Shown piece after piece: positions 43,796-52,875 of a stretch of 64,000 nucleotides of DNA (position 1 is the first letter of the stretch; the number at the start of each line of letters is the position of its first letter). Both the position numbers and the translations under genes were made by a program. The stretch covers positions 1,798,001 through 1,862,000 of the forward strand of contig NZ_CP025118.1 of NCBI RefSeq assembly GCF_002831665.1, in the 5' to 3' direction. Below the pieces are notes generated by a model, which saw only the letters and a program-made list of their open reading frames with translations, was not told the DNA's origin and searched no databases. The DNA comes from Lacinutrix sp. Bg11-31 (lineage in GTDB: Bacteria; Bacteroidota; Bacteroidia; Flavobacteriales; Flavobacteriaceae).

Positions 43796-45328
43796 TTATT
43801 CCCACTCTATTGTTGCTGGTGGCTTACTACTAATGTCGTAAACTACTCTATTAACGCCTTTTACTTTGTTTATTATATCGTTACTGGTTTTTTGCAAAAA
43901 TTCGTAAGGTAAATTTACCCAATCTGCCGTCATACCATCTGTACTTTCTACTGCTCTAAGTGCTACACATTTTTCGTATGTACGCTCGTCTCCCATAACA
44001 CCAACACTGTTTACAGGTAATAAAATTGCGCCTGCTTGCCATACTTTATCGTATAAACCAGCGTCTCTTAATCCGTTAATAAAAACAGCATCGACTTCTT
44101 GTAAAATACGCACTTTTTCTGCTGTAATATCTCCAAGAATTCTAATAGCTAAACCTGGCCCAGGAAAAGGATGACGACCTAATAAGGTTGGATCCATATC
44201 CATTGAAGCTCCTACTCTACGTACCTCATCTTTAAATAAGGCTTTAAGTGGCTCGACAATTTTAAGTTTCATAAAGTCTGGTAATCCACCTACATTATGA
44301 TGACTTTTTATTGTTGCGCTTGGTCCTCCTGTTGCACTTACACTTTCTATAATATCTGGATAGATTGTGCCTTGTGCAAGATATGTTACGTCTTCTATTA
44401 AATTTGCTTCTTGATCAAAAACCTCTATAAAAGCATTTCCTATTGCTTTGCGTTTAAGTTCTGGATCACTCAGTCCTGCTAGTGCATCCAAAAAGCGTGC
44501 CGAAGCATCTACACCTTTAACGTTTAAGCCCATACCTTTGTATTGCTCTAACACATCTGTATATTCGTTTTTACGTAATAAACCGTTATTTACGAAAATA
44601 CAATATAGGTTTTCGCCAATGGCTTTGTGCAATAACATGGCTGCTACCGAAGAATCTACGCCTCCAGACAAACCTAATACTACTTTATCGTTTCCTATTG
44701 TATTTTGTAATGCTTCTACTGTTTCGCCAACAAATGCATTTGGTGTCCAATCTGGATTTACATTTGCGATGTCTACTAAAAAGTTTTCTAGTAATTGTTT
44801 TCCGTCTGTAGAATGGTACACTTCTGGGTGAAACTGGATAGCGTATGTTTTTTCGCCTTCAATTTTATATGCTGCATTTTTAACATCGTGAGTACTTGCC
44901 AATAACTTTCCGTTTGTTGGTAAGTTTTTAATAGTATCACTATGGCTCATCCATACTTGACTTCCTGCAGAAATATTTTTAAGAAACGCATCTTCTTCTA
45001 CAAAACTTAAATTTGCACGACCGTATTCTCTTGTATTAGATTCTGCTACTTCTCCTCCAGAAAAGTGAGCTAAATACTGAGCGCCATAACAAACAGCAAG
45101 CATTGGTTTTACACCACGAATGCCTTTTAACTCTGGATGAAAAGCATCATCTGAACGAACAGACATTGGGCTTCCTGATAGAATAACCGCTTTATACTCG
45201 TCTAAGTTTTTTGGTATTTTGTTGAATGGAAATATCTCTGAATAGATATTAAGTTCTCTAACTCTACGCGCAATAAGTTGTGTGTATTGCGATCCGAAAT
45301 CTAAAATAAGTACTTTGTCGTGTTGCAT
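43796..45328 (-). CDS. guaA: GMP synthase (glutamine-hydrolysing)
   Basis: 510 residues from ATG 45328 ([17 protein letters not shown]); a TTG six bases upstream is not needed. The class I amidotransferase domain has [15 protein letters not shown] (catalytic Cys) and QFHPEVYHS. The PP-loop synthetase is [17 protein letters not shown], and the C-terminal dimer domain ends [18 protein letters not shown]. It converts XMP to GMP. A -7-like TATTTTTG (45339-45332, minus strand) ends 3 bases before the ATG, so a leaderless transcript is possible. Confidence 0.98.
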   Translation of the reverse strand: MQHDKVLILDFGSQYTQLIARRVRELNIYSEIFPFNKIPKNLDEYKAVILSGSPMSVRSDDAFHPELKGIRGVKPMLAVCYGAQYLAHFSGGEVAESNTREYGRANLSFVEEDAFLKNISAGSQVWMSHSDTIKNLPTNGKLLASTHDVKNAAYKIEGEKTYAIQFHPEVYHSTDGKQLLENFLVDIANVNPDWTPNAFVGETVEALQNTIGNDKVVLGLSGGVDSSVAAMLLHKAIGENLYCIFVNNGLLRKNEYTDVLEQYKGMGLNVKGVDASARFLDALAGLSDPELKRKAIGNAFIEVFDQEANLIEDVTYLAQGTIYPDIIESVSATGGPSATIKSHHNVGGLPDFMKLKIVEPLKALFKDEVRRVGASMDMDPTLLGRHPFPGPGLAIRILGDITAEKVRILQEVDAVFINGLRDAGLYDKVWQAGAILLPVNSVGVMGDERTYEKCVALRAVESTDGMTADWVNLPYEFLQKTSNDIINKVKGVNRVVYDISSKPPATIEWE

Positions 45329-45521
45329 GCGCAAAAATAGTAATTGATTTTTGATTGGCTAATGCTGAATTAAGATTTTTTTACTCTACTTTTTAACAGT
45401 TTGTGAGTAGGTTAAACTTATTAAAATATTTGAGACACAAATTTTTGCGAATTCTCACAAATTCTTTAAAAAAAATTTAATTTTATTTTACTAATTACAA
45501 ATGAACAAAGTTTATTTATTT

Positions 45522-45620
45522 GGGCATTACCTTTTGCCTAAAAAAAGCAAAACGTCAGGCTTTCCACTATATCTTTTTTATAAAAAATAAAAAAGGATGC
45601 CGTTTCAATCCTTAATGCGC
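45522..45620 (+). repeat. Dispersed GGGCRTTACC...TAAYGC element, copy 2 (99 bases)
   Basis: Starts GGGCATTACC, has GTCAGGCTTTCCACTATATC and a TTTTTTATAAAAAATAAAAAA hairpin-like middle split by short AT, and ends TTTCAATCCTTAATGCGC. It lies just after the decarboxylase gene. The remaining 190 bases towards guaA show no gene or clear signal. Confidence 0.75.
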
Positions 45621-45634
45621 TTAGCCTATATACG

Positions 45635-47008
45635 CTATCTCATAGACTCTAAAATAGCCAAAACATCCTTTTCTTTAGTGTCTGGATTTATAAAACAAAA
45701 ACGCGAAACGGTTTCAAAAGCATCGCCATTTTTCCATTTTGTAGGTGTTACTAGCGCAAAACCTTTTTCGTGGTTGGCAAATGTCCAATCTCTATAATCG
45801 TCTGGCGTCCATCCTTTTCTTCGGTATAAAACACAAGACAAACTTGGTTCTCTAACCAATTCTACATGGTCTAAGCCTTCTATTATTTTACCTGTAGTAA
45901 TTGCTAATTCTAGTCCTTTTTCTACTGCGTCCTTATATCTATCTGTTCCATGTGTTGCCAAACTAAACCATAGCGGCAACCCTCTAACCCTACGCGTTAA
46001 TTGCACTTGATAGTCTGATGGATTGAAACCATGGGCTCCTTCATCTTTAAAAATATCTAAATAAGAGCCTTGTTGCGAATGTGCCTTTTTTGCTAATTCT
46101 GGTTCTTTATATAGTACTGCTCCACAATCGTAAGGTGCAAACATCCATTTATGTGGATCTATGGTTATACTATCTGCTTTTTCAATACCATTAAATAAAT
46201 GCCTTACAGAGTCTGCAACTAAAGCTCCTCCTCCGTAAGCAGCATCTATATGATACCATAATTTTTCTGCTTTGCAAATACTTCCAATACCATATAAATC
46301 GTCTATTATTCCAGCATTTGTAGTTCCTCCTGTGGCTACAACTGCAAATAAACGTTGTCTTTGGTGTGGTGTTAAACCTAAAATAGTTTGCTCTAAGTCT
46401 TCAGCTGTTAATTTATCTTCTGTTTCTACTAATAACACATCTACATCCACAATTTTTGCCATTGCTTTTATAGAAGAATGTGCTCCAGAAGATGTGATAA
46501 TAAGACCTTTCTCTACTTTGTTTTTATCGTTTAAACTTCGCCAATATTCGCGAGCTGTAACTATTGCAGATAAATTTGCTGCAGTCCCACCACTTGTAAA
46601 CACTCCAAAAGCACCTTCTGGTAATCCTGTTAAAGAGACAATCCATTTCATGGCTTCGTTTTCGCAAAAAATACCTCCTGCTCCTTCCATCCAATAAGAA
46701 CCATGAATACTTGAAACAGAGGTTACCAAATCGAACATAATCGCTGCTCTTGTTGGAGCAGCTGGTACAAATGCTAAATGTCGTGGGTGGTCTGACTTTA
46801 CATTAGCATGCATTAAATGTTGTTTCCAAAGATTAAATGCTGTTTCGCCACCTATACCTTCTGGTGTTACGGTTTCGCCAACCAAAGCTTTTAATACTTC
46901 TGCTTTTTGTGGTTTTCCAATTTTATCATCGTTTTTTGAGATACGATCGATAGTGTGTTTCATGACATCTAATGTCATTTCAACTAAATCTAAATCTATT
47001 TTATGCAT
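45635..47008 (-). CDS. PLP-dependent group II decarboxylase-family protein
   Basis: 457 residues. The fold-type I decarboxylase landmarks are visible: GVFTSGGTAANLSAIVTARE, the HIDAAYGGG substrate/PLP loop and the PLP lysine in ITIDPHKWMFAPYDCG. The family decarboxylates aromatic amino acids, glutamate or aspartate; the exact substrate is not clear. It starts 3 bases after the stop of bshC, so the two are in one operon, an arrangement that may be only historical. Confidence 0.9.
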   Translation of the reverse strand: MHKIDLDLVEMTLDVMKHTIDRISKNDDKIGKPQKAEVLKALVGETVTPEGIGGETAFNLWKQHLMHANVKSDHPRHLAFVPAAPTRAAIMFDLVTSVSSIHGSYWMEGAGGIFCENEAMKWIVSLTGLPEGAFGVFTSGGTAANLSAIVTAREYWRSLNDKNKVEKGLIITSSGAHSSIKAMAKIVDVDVLLVETEDKLTAEDLEQTILGLTPHQRQRLFAVVATGGTTNAGIIDDLYGIGSICKAEKLWYHIDAAYGGGALVADSVRHLFNGIEKADSITIDPHKWMFAPYDCGAVLYKEPELAKKAHSQQGSYLDIFKDEGAHGFNPSDYQVQLTRRVRGLPLWFSLATHGTDRYKDAVEKGLELAITTGKIIEGLDHVELVREPSLSCVLYRRKGWTPDDYRDWTFANHEKGFALVTPTKWKNGDAFETVSRFCFINPDTKEKDVLAILESMR

Positions 47009-47011
47009 TGC

Positions 47012-48607
47012 TTATAATTCAAGAATTGAAAATTGTCCTTCTAAAGGCTTTAAGTATTTAATTAACTGCGGTATTAATTCTGCCCCAAACTCAAGGTACA
47101 ACTCACTAAAATTTGTGTTTCGTTCTTGTAAACTGTTATTAGGAAATAATTGATTTTGAAGATCTGTCATGCGCTCAACCTGATCCTTTAGTTTTCTTTT
47201 TTGAGCTGTTAACAATCTTTTTTCAAGATTTTCTAAACCACTAACTTGCTTTCTTTCTTGAGCAGACACTGCGCCAACAAAAGAATCGTCGGTTTGTTTT
47301 GCCAATTCGTATAAATCTTTAAACTGATTTTTTAAATGCTTTATTTGCTCTGAAAAATCGATATCTATATTAGAAATCGTTCTTACTTTTTTATTTATGA
47401 AAGATTCTCTTTTTAAGAAAATGTCTTTGTTCGAGATGTTTAGCTTTACTAATTTATCGGCTTGTTGCTTGGTTTTAATTAACACCGAATTACGTAGTAG
47501 TAACATAGGAAACACCACGTTATGAGCTTTAAAATTAGATTTTAATTGAAACCAATATGCTAACTCTCCGCCTCCACCTATATAACACAGGTTTGGCAAA
47601 ATTACTTCTTGATATAATGGTCTTAAAATTACATTAGGACTAAAACGTTCTGAGAAGTCATTGACTTCTTTTAGCACCTCACTCTTACTCCAGCTTATAT
47701 TTGTGTTTAGAACTTTGTATGTATCGTTTTCTAAAACAATACGTTCTCTTATATTTTTGGTTATATAAAAAAGATTTATTGCTCTTGGATTAACTTGTAT
47801 TCCGAAGTTTAGAGCTTCAATTTTAGCATTTGTTTCTAGAACTTTTTGTTCTGAAATTTGCTCTACTAATTCCTTTTCTACATGTGGAATAAATAGTTGC
47901 TTTAATTCTTTATTATTAGCTTCAACAATTACTAAACCATAATCGCCAAACAGTTTGTTTGCTATATATTTTGTTGCATCTGCAAGATTATCATGCTTTA
48001 AATAAGCATTTTTAAATAATTCACGAAGTGTATCGGCATTTTTACCAACGCCTAATTCTTTAGAAAAGGTATTGAATACAGCTTCTAAACCATCGGTATT
48101 AAGTTCGCCAACTACTCCAGATGCTTCTCTATTCCATTGTATTTTTTTTCCTTTAAAATTGAAATAGTTTATTTCATCGAAATCATGATCTTCAGAAGCC
48201 ATCCAATAGATTGGTACAATATTATTTTCTGGATACGTAGTTTTTAATTTCTTTGCAAGATTTATTGTGGATACAATTTTATGCAAAAAGTATAATGGAC
48301 CTGTAAATAAATTTAGTTGATGTCCTGTTGTTACTGTAAATGTTTTACTGTCTTGAAGCGCTATAATATTATCTAAAGTCGCCTGAGAAGCTTCAGTGTT
48401 TTGATATTGTTTTTTTAAAATATCAACTAAAACAGTTCTCGTTTCTTGTTTAAAAGAAGCGCTTTTTTCTACTATTTGAGCTTTAAAATTTTCTAACTTA
48501 GGAAAACGGTTATAGAATGGCTTTAGCGTTTCAGCTTCAGCTAAATAATCACAAATAAGTTGAGAAAAATATCCTGTGTCTTTAAACGAAATACAGTCTG
48601 ATGGCAT
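47012..48607 (-). CDS. bshC: Bacillithiol biosynthesis cysteine-adding enzyme BshC
   Basis: 531 residues. The N-terminal DCISFKDTGYFSQLICDYL and the Rossmann-like core with VTTGHQLNLFTGPLYFLHKI, YWMASEDHDFDEINYF and GGGELAYWFQLK are typical of BshC. A long C-terminal coiled coil (about 400-500) is present. The enzyme links Cys to GlcN-malate to form bacillithiol, the low-molecular-weight thiol of many Bacteroidota and Firmicutes. bshA and bshB are not in the window. Confidence 0.95.
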   Translation of the reverse strand: MPSDCISFKDTGYFSQLICDYLAEAETLKPFYNRFPKLENFKAQIVEKSASFKQETRTVLVDILKKQYQNTEASQATLDNIIALQDSKTFTVTTGHQLNLFTGPLYFLHKIVSTINLAKKLKTTYPENNIVPIYWMASEDHDFDEINYFNFKGKKIQWNREASGVVGELNTDGLEAVFNTFSKELGVGKNADTLRELFKNAYLKHDNLADATKYIANKLFGDYGLVIVEANNKELKQLFIPHVEKELVEQISEQKVLETNAKIEALNFGIQVNPRAINLFYITKNIRERIVLENDTYKVLNTNISWSKSEVLKEVNDFSERFSPNVILRPLYQEVILPNLCYIGGGGELAYWFQLKSNFKAHNVVFPMLLLRNSVLIKTKQQADKLVKLNISNKDIFLKRESFINKKVRTISNIDIDFSEQIKHLKNQFKDLYELAKQTDDSFVGAVSAQERKQVSGLENLEKRLLTAQKRKLKDQVERMTDLQNQLFPNNSLQERNTNFSELYLEFGAELIPQLIKYLKPLEGQFSILEL

Positions 48608-48736
48608 ATATAATTGGTTATTCTGTGTAAATATAGATTCTTTAGACTATTTAGTGTCTTAAAATTAACATAAAAAACGAATAGAAATTGGTTAGGTTTA
48701 AGTAACTTTAAAATATGTTTTTACACTTTTTAAATT

Positions 48737-49996
48737 ATGAAAAACTTAACTATTAGTCCGTTAAAAATAAAAATTCTTACTTCTCTCTTTTTACTAATAT
48801 CATGTATTTGCTTCGCGCAAAACAACCTAGAATACAAAGGAAAAGTTATTGATACCGATTCTAATAAAGCATTAGGTTTAGCAGATTTAATTGTTATTGG
48901 CACCAATATTAGTACAGTAACAAATAGCGAAGGAGAGTTTTCTCTTAAAGTCCCAAACGAGTATTTGGACAAAGCTGTTTTGGTATCTTATTTAGGGTAT
49001 GAAAAGTTACAAATTCCGCTTTCAGAATTTAAAAAGGAGAACACTAAAATAAAATTAATTGTTGCTGCAACTGTATTAGCTCAAGTAGATGTTAATGCTC
49101 CAAAAGACGCAAAAACTTTAGTAATACAAGCATTAAGTCTTAAAGCTGAAAATTATTTAAATATAGAAACTGTAATGACAAGTTTCTATAGAGAAACTAT
49201 TAAAAAACGAAATAAAAACGCATCTCTTTCTGAAGCTGTTTTAAAAATCTACAAACAACCTTATACAACAAATAAAAAAGATGCTATTAAACTAGTTAAA
49301 GCAAGAAAAAACACTGATTACTCTAGATTAGACACATTGACTTTAAAGCTACAAGGTGGTCCATTTAGTGCTTTACATACAGACATTATTAAATATCCTG
49401 AGTATATTTTTAATAACGAAGATATTAAAGATTATAATTTTAGTTTTAATAAATCTACCCAAATAAATAACAAGTTGGTTTTTGTTGTGAGTTTTATACA
49501 AAAAGAAAATATTACAAGACCAATGTATTATGGCAAGCTATATATTGATGCCGAAGATTATGCTTTAACAAGTGCTGTCTATAATCTTAATGTAAGTAAT
49601 AGACTAGAATCCAGTGAGTTGTTTGTAAAAAAGAAACCACGTAAAGCAACTGTATATCCTACCGAAGCTGCCTTTCGCGTAAACTATAGAGTTAGAGATG
49701 GTAAATGGCACTTTGCTTATAGTAATATCCTTTTAACTTTTAAGGTAAAATGGGAGAATAGATTGTTTAATAGTCGCTATACATTACATAGTGAAATGGC
49801 TATTACAGATTGGGACCAAAACACAGTAAATTTTGTTAACAGGCCTAAAGACCGATTAAAAACTAATTCAATTTTAGCAGATGAAGCCTCTGGTTTTACT
49901 GATCCTGAGTTTTGGGGAGAATATAATATTATTGAGCCCGAAAAATCTATAGAATCTGCTATCAAGAAAATTAGTAAGCAGTTGAAAAAATCTTAA
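48737..49996 (+). CDS. Secreted carboxypeptidase-regulatory-like domain protein
   Basis: 419 residues with a signal peptide (ILTSLFLLISCICFAQ). A CarboxypepD_reg-like beta-sandwich (about 31-110: YKGKVIDTDSNKALGLADLI, NSEGEFSLKVP, VSYLGYEKLQI) comes first. A beta-rich domain of about 300 residues follows (MTSFYRETIKKRNKNASLSE onward), as in flavobacterial outer-membrane or periplasmic proteins of unknown role. It ends one base from the convergent uracil-DNA-glycosylase-like gene. Confidence 0.83.
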   Translation: MKNLTISPLKIKILTSLFLLISCICFAQNNLEYKGKVIDTDSNKALGLADLIVIGTNISTVTNSEGEFSLKVPNEYLDKAVLVSYLGYEKLQIPLSEFKKENTKIKLIVAATVLAQVDVNAPKDAKTLVIQALSLKAENYLNIETVMTSFYRETIKKRNKNASLSEAVLKIYKQPYTTNKKDAIKLVKARKNTDYSRLDTLTLKLQGGPFSALHTDIIKYPEYIFNNEDIKDYNFSFNKSTQINNKLVFVVSFIQKENITRPMYYGKLYIDAEDYALTSAVYNLNVSNRLESSELFVKKKPRKATVYPTEAAFRVNYRVRDGKWHFAYSNILLTFKVKWENRLFNSRYTLHSEMAITDWDQNTVNFVNRPKDRLKTNSILADEASGFTDPEFWGEYNIIEPEKSIESAIKKISKQLKKS

Positions 49997-49997
49997 T

Positions 49998-50720
49998 TTA
50001 AAGATATTCGCTATACTGAAGTACTCTAAAATCGAACGTATTAAATTTAGGATTACTTGCCTTAAGTTGTTTGTATAATGGATTGCTACCTATAGAAATG
50101 TTTGCCGCTCCAGAAGAAGATGTAAGTGATACGGTTTTAATTGTGCGTAATGCACTTTGATAAGACTCGGTTTCACGTTTTTGATGTTCCACAATTAAAG
50201 TAGATTCCCACGCTTCGCTCGGAATGACGAATTGATGAATTCTTGGTGTTTGGTTTGAAACCAATTCTAGCTTTATATTGTAGTCTTTTATATGTTTTCT
50301 GAAGAAATACTCTGGACCGTTTTTAGATTTTCCGCCAATAAATATAATAGTTTCAATACTTGGATATTGTTTTATATAACTAATAACATCGCGAAGCTCA
50401 ATATTTTGCATACCAATATCTGACGCATCAACCTTCTCGCGTTCGCAACTTTCTACAATATCGCAAACACCAATTTTGTGTTTAATTAAAAAATTTTGTC
50501 TTTGCTTAATTGCTTCGTTTGAATGATCGTAAAGCAAATTAAGGTTATGAATCTTCTCTATAAATAACCATAAACTGTTATAATAACTTCCATAACAGAA
50601 ATTCACATCTTTTTCTAATAAGTTTCCTGTAGTAAATCTTGGAGGTGGTAAAGTACCAACAATTAATTTTGTCGTGTCGTTTTTAATGAATGGTTGGTAT
50701 GGGTGTTTGTGTTGAAACAT
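49998..50720 (-). CDS. Uracil-DNA glycosylase family protein carrying an in-frame repeat insertion
   Basis: 240 residues. The start TTKLIVGTLPPPRFTTGN and CYGSYYNSLWLFIEKI, then GVCDIVESCEREKVDASD and TSSSGAANISIGSNPLYKQL match the UDG-like superfamily; whether it is an active glycosylase is unknown. Residues about 164-172 (IPSEAWES) are encoded by a palindromic intergenic-type repeat (50203-50230) read in frame, between the strand IELVSNQTPRIHQF-like region and LIVEHQKRE. Confidence 0.82.
   Translation of the reverse strand: MFQHKHPYQPFIKNDTTKLIVGTLPPPRFTTGNLLEKDVNFCYGSYYNSLWLFIEKIHNLNLLYDHSNEAIKQRQNFLIKHKIGVCDIVESCEREKVDASDIGMQNIELRDVISYIKQYPSIETIIFIGGKSKNGPEYFFRKHIKDYNIKLELVSNQTPRIHQFVIPSEAWESTLIVEHQKRETESYQSALRTIKTVSLTSSSGAANISIGSNPLYKQLKASNPKFNTFDFRVLQYSEYL
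50203..50230 (-). repeat. Palindromic repeat inside a coding sequence
   Basis: GATTCCCACGCTTCGCTCGG followed by AATGACGA, with ATTCC / GGAAT arms, is a typical flavobacterial intergenic palindrome, here translated as IPSEAWES on the minus strand without breaking the frame. Confidence 0.65.
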
Positions 50721-50725
50721 ATTAT

Positions 50726-50810
50726 TTCCTGCGAAGGCAGGAATCTTTTTAAATTATTCTCTTGCTAAACATTTGTTTTTTTTAAGTGGATTCCTGCCTT
50801 CGCAGGAATG
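50726..50810. repeat. Inverted pair of TTCCTGCGAAGGCAGGAA palindromes
   Basis: TTCCTGCGAAGGCAGGAA (50726-50743) and TTCCTGCCTTCGCAGGAA (50791-50808) are the same palindrome in opposite orientation with matching GGAATC/GATTCC flanks. Together they form a larger cruciform around an AT-rich 45-base loop. A decayed copy is at 32101-32121. Confidence 0.75.
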
Positions 50811-50843
50811 ACAAGACGTCATCTAATACACTTACTAGAAATC

Positions 50844-51566
50844 TTATAGTGTTTTTAGTAGCTTCTCAACCTCGTTAATTGTTGTTCTGTATTTGCTTTT
50901 GTTTGACTTTGTCATGTGTTGCGCTTCAATTGAAATTTCGTTTAGAATTTCTTTTGCAGCTTCGATTTTATCTTTTTTAATATAGAATTTAGCGAGCACT
51001 AAACGTTCGCTATAATTAGAATACCGTTGATCTATAGCTTTTAAATGTTTTTCGGCAGCTGCAGATTGTCCTGTTTTGTCTAATGCTAATCCGTAGATAA
51101 ATTCTGATTTCGATTTATTAAATTCTGAGTGATTTTTTAATTGTTCCGCGTAAGCGATAGTTTTATTGTAATCCTCTAAATTATAGTAAGATGTTATTAG
51201 GTTTTCTAAAATGAAATAATTATTCTGACTTTTATCTTTTAAAGCAACTTCATAATGCGTGATTGCATTTTTGTAGTCTTTCATTTCGAAAAAAACATCT
51301 GCTAAATCCAATCTGTTTTGAAACGTCTCAGAAAACTGAAGCTTTTTCTCTAAGTCTTTAACCCTTTTTGTTGGTATTAAAACTGAGGTTAGATTTTCTT
51401 TAATAATAGTAGCATCTCGCTTATTATAGACTTGCGTGATTAAATATATAATAGAGCCAATTATAGGAATGAATATGATTAGAAAAATCCAATAATATTG
51501 GCTTCTATTTTTTATTAAATGGTAGATACAAAACCCTTGTAAAGCGATTGTTAAGTAATAAAGCAT
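50844..51566 (-). CDS. Membrane-anchored tetratricopeptide-repeat protein
   Basis: 240 residues. There are two N-terminal membrane helices (about 1-17 and 24-46: YYWIFLIIFIPIIGSIIYLI, resembling PLDc_N-type anchors). A cytosolic TPR solenoid follows (about 75-225: FQNRLDLADVFFEMKDYKNA, then AITHYEVALKDK and so on). It is a likely protein-protein scaffold; partners are unknown. Confidence 0.83.
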   Translation of the reverse strand: MLYYLTIALQGFCIYHLIKNRSQYYWIFLIIFIPIIGSIIYLITQVYNKRDATIIKENLTSVLIPTKRVKDLEKKLQFSETFQNRLDLADVFFEMKDYKNAITHYEVALKDKSQNNYFILENLITSYYNLEDYNKTIAYAEQLKNHSEFNKSKSEFIYGLALDKTGQSAAAEKHLKAIDQRYSNYSERLVLAKFYIKKDKIEAAKEILNEISIEAQHMTKSNKSKYRTTINEVEKLLKTL

Positions 51567-51653
51567 TAGTTAAATTTAGTTTAAAGTTCTAAATATAGTA
51601 AAGAAAGCCTCAAAATATCATTACCTTAAAGAAAAATCAATAACATAATTTAT

Positions 51654-51785
51654 ATGGGAAGAGGAGATAAAAAGACCAAACGCGGAAAAATTAGCAGAGG
51701 AACTTATGGAGCAAGAAGACCAAGGATAAAAAAGCGTGTGCGTCCAGAAACCAAAATTGAAATTAATAAAAAGGTTAAGCCTTAA
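51654..51785 (+). CDS. 30S ribosomal protein THX
   Basis: 43 residues, very basic: MGRGDKKTKRGKISRGTYGA, then RRPRIKKRVRPETKIEINKK. This is the bacterial THX (bTHX) family that sits at the top of the 30S head in Thermus and is common in Bacteroidota. The ATG at 51654 gives exactly the family start. It is short and stands alone between the TPR gene and a dispersed repeat. Confidence 0.9.
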   Translation: MGRGDKKTKRGKISRGTYGARRPRIKKRVRPETKIEINKKVKP

Positions 51786-51837
51786 TTAGTGGTATTACTT
51801 TTAATGAATAATTGGTGAAAATTATAGCGCTTTGTTT

Positions 51838-51921
51838 TAAAAAGTGCTTCGCCTTTATCTTCAAACCACCCGATTTTTACTGAAGTAAAACACACCTTCC
51901 TTTAACTAAAGGAAGGAGCTA
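51838..51921 (+). repeat. Two-hairpin dispersed repeat, copy 4
   Basis: ATCTTCAAACCACCCGATTT, then TTTTACTGAAGTAAAA and CCTTCCTTTAACTAAAGGAAGG hairpins. It is related throughout to 32170-32250 (preceding GCTTTGC/GCTTCGC words also match). Confidence 0.75.
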
Positions 51922-51935
51922 CTAAACAAAGCAAT

Positions 51936-52694
51936 TTATCTTGTAAAAACCAGATGGTTTTCGGTTGACAACTCATCGCTTAAACCGTAACCTTCGGTTG
52001 TAAACCCTTTTAAATCGTTTATTGTTTGCGCATTAGTATCTACAATATATCTAGCCATTAATCCTCTTGCTAATTTAGCATAGAAGGCTACAATTTTATA
52101 TTTACCATCTTTAAATTCTTTAAAATCGACAGTTACAACTGGCACTTTAAGTGCTTTGGTATCTACAGCTTTAAAGTATTCTTTACTTGCTAAGTTTACA
52201 AAAACCTCATCGTCTTCTAATTCTTCGTTTAATGCTTTTACTACATCTTTTTTCCAGAATTCGTAAAGGTTCTTTTTGGTAGCGATTGGTAATTTTGTTC
52301 CCATTTCCAATCTATACGCTTGCATTAAATCTAATGGTTTTAAAACACCATATAAACCTGAAAGGATTCTTACTTTATCTTGTAATACTTCTATTTTATC
52401 TGTTGAAATTGTATAAGCGTCTAAGCCTCTATAAACATCGCCACTAAAAGCATAAACAGCTTGCCTTGCATTGTCTTTTGTAAATGGTAATTGCCATTCT
52501 TGATTGCGCTCGTAGTTAAGTTGCCCTAAAGCATCACTAACATGCATTAATTCTGAAATTGCTTTTGCAGATTTCTTTTTAAGCACTTTACTTATACGCT
52601 CTGACTGGCTTAAAAACTGAGCTTCGGTAGTTTTTTCTGTTGGCAATTTACTTTCAAAATCTAAAGATTTTGCTGGTGACAATACTAGTTTCAT
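51936..52694 (-). CDS. yaaA: Peroxide stress protein YaaA (DUF328)
   Basis: 252 residues. It starts MKLVLSPAKSLDFESKLP, with AVYAFSGDVYRGLDAYT and ILSGLYGVLKPLDLMQAYRL, VVTVDFKEFKDGKYKIVAFY and KLARGLMARYIV, the standard blocks of the YaaA/DUF328 family. In E. coli YaaA lowers intracellular iron and protects from peroxide. Length is typical. Confidence 0.95.
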   Translation of the reverse strand: MKLVLSPAKSLDFESKLPTEKTTEAQFLSQSERISKVLKKKSAKAISELMHVSDALGQLNYERNQEWQLPFTKDNARQAVYAFSGDVYRGLDAYTISTDKIEVLQDKVRILSGLYGVLKPLDLMQAYRLEMGTKLPIATKKNLYEFWKKDVVKALNEELEDDEVFVNLASKEYFKAVDTKALKVPVVTVDFKEFKDGKYKIVAFYAKLARGLMARYIVDTNAQTINDLKGFTTEGYGLSDELSTENHLVFTR

Positions 52695-52797
52695 AAATTC
52701 TTTTTTCTACTACGAATTTACAATTTACGTTTTGAACATTACAATTTAATAAAATGTAATGTTCTATGCTATTATAAATGTTGTTTATAGGCGAGAC

Positions 52798-52873
52798 GCG
52801 TTAAGGATTGAAAGGTTTGTTTGAGCTCATCTTTGATAGCGAGCCTTGAAAGCCTGACCTTTAGGTAACGCCC
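52798..52873 (-). repeat. Dispersed GGGCRTTACC...TAAYGC element, copy 3 (76 bases)
   Basis: On the minus strand it starts GGGCGTTACCTAAAGGTCAG, then GCTTTCAAGGCTCGC, and ends TTTCAATCCTTAACGC. This is the shortest copy; the T-rich middle is replaced by unrelated sequence. It ends 2 bases from the stop of the RluA-type gene. Confidence 0.75.
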
Positions 52874-52875
52874 AA

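Noticed and set aside
46272..46697. A 141-codon plus-strand open frame opposite the decarboxylase gene
   Set aside because: It lies entirely inside a well-supported gene on the other strand and resembles no protein.
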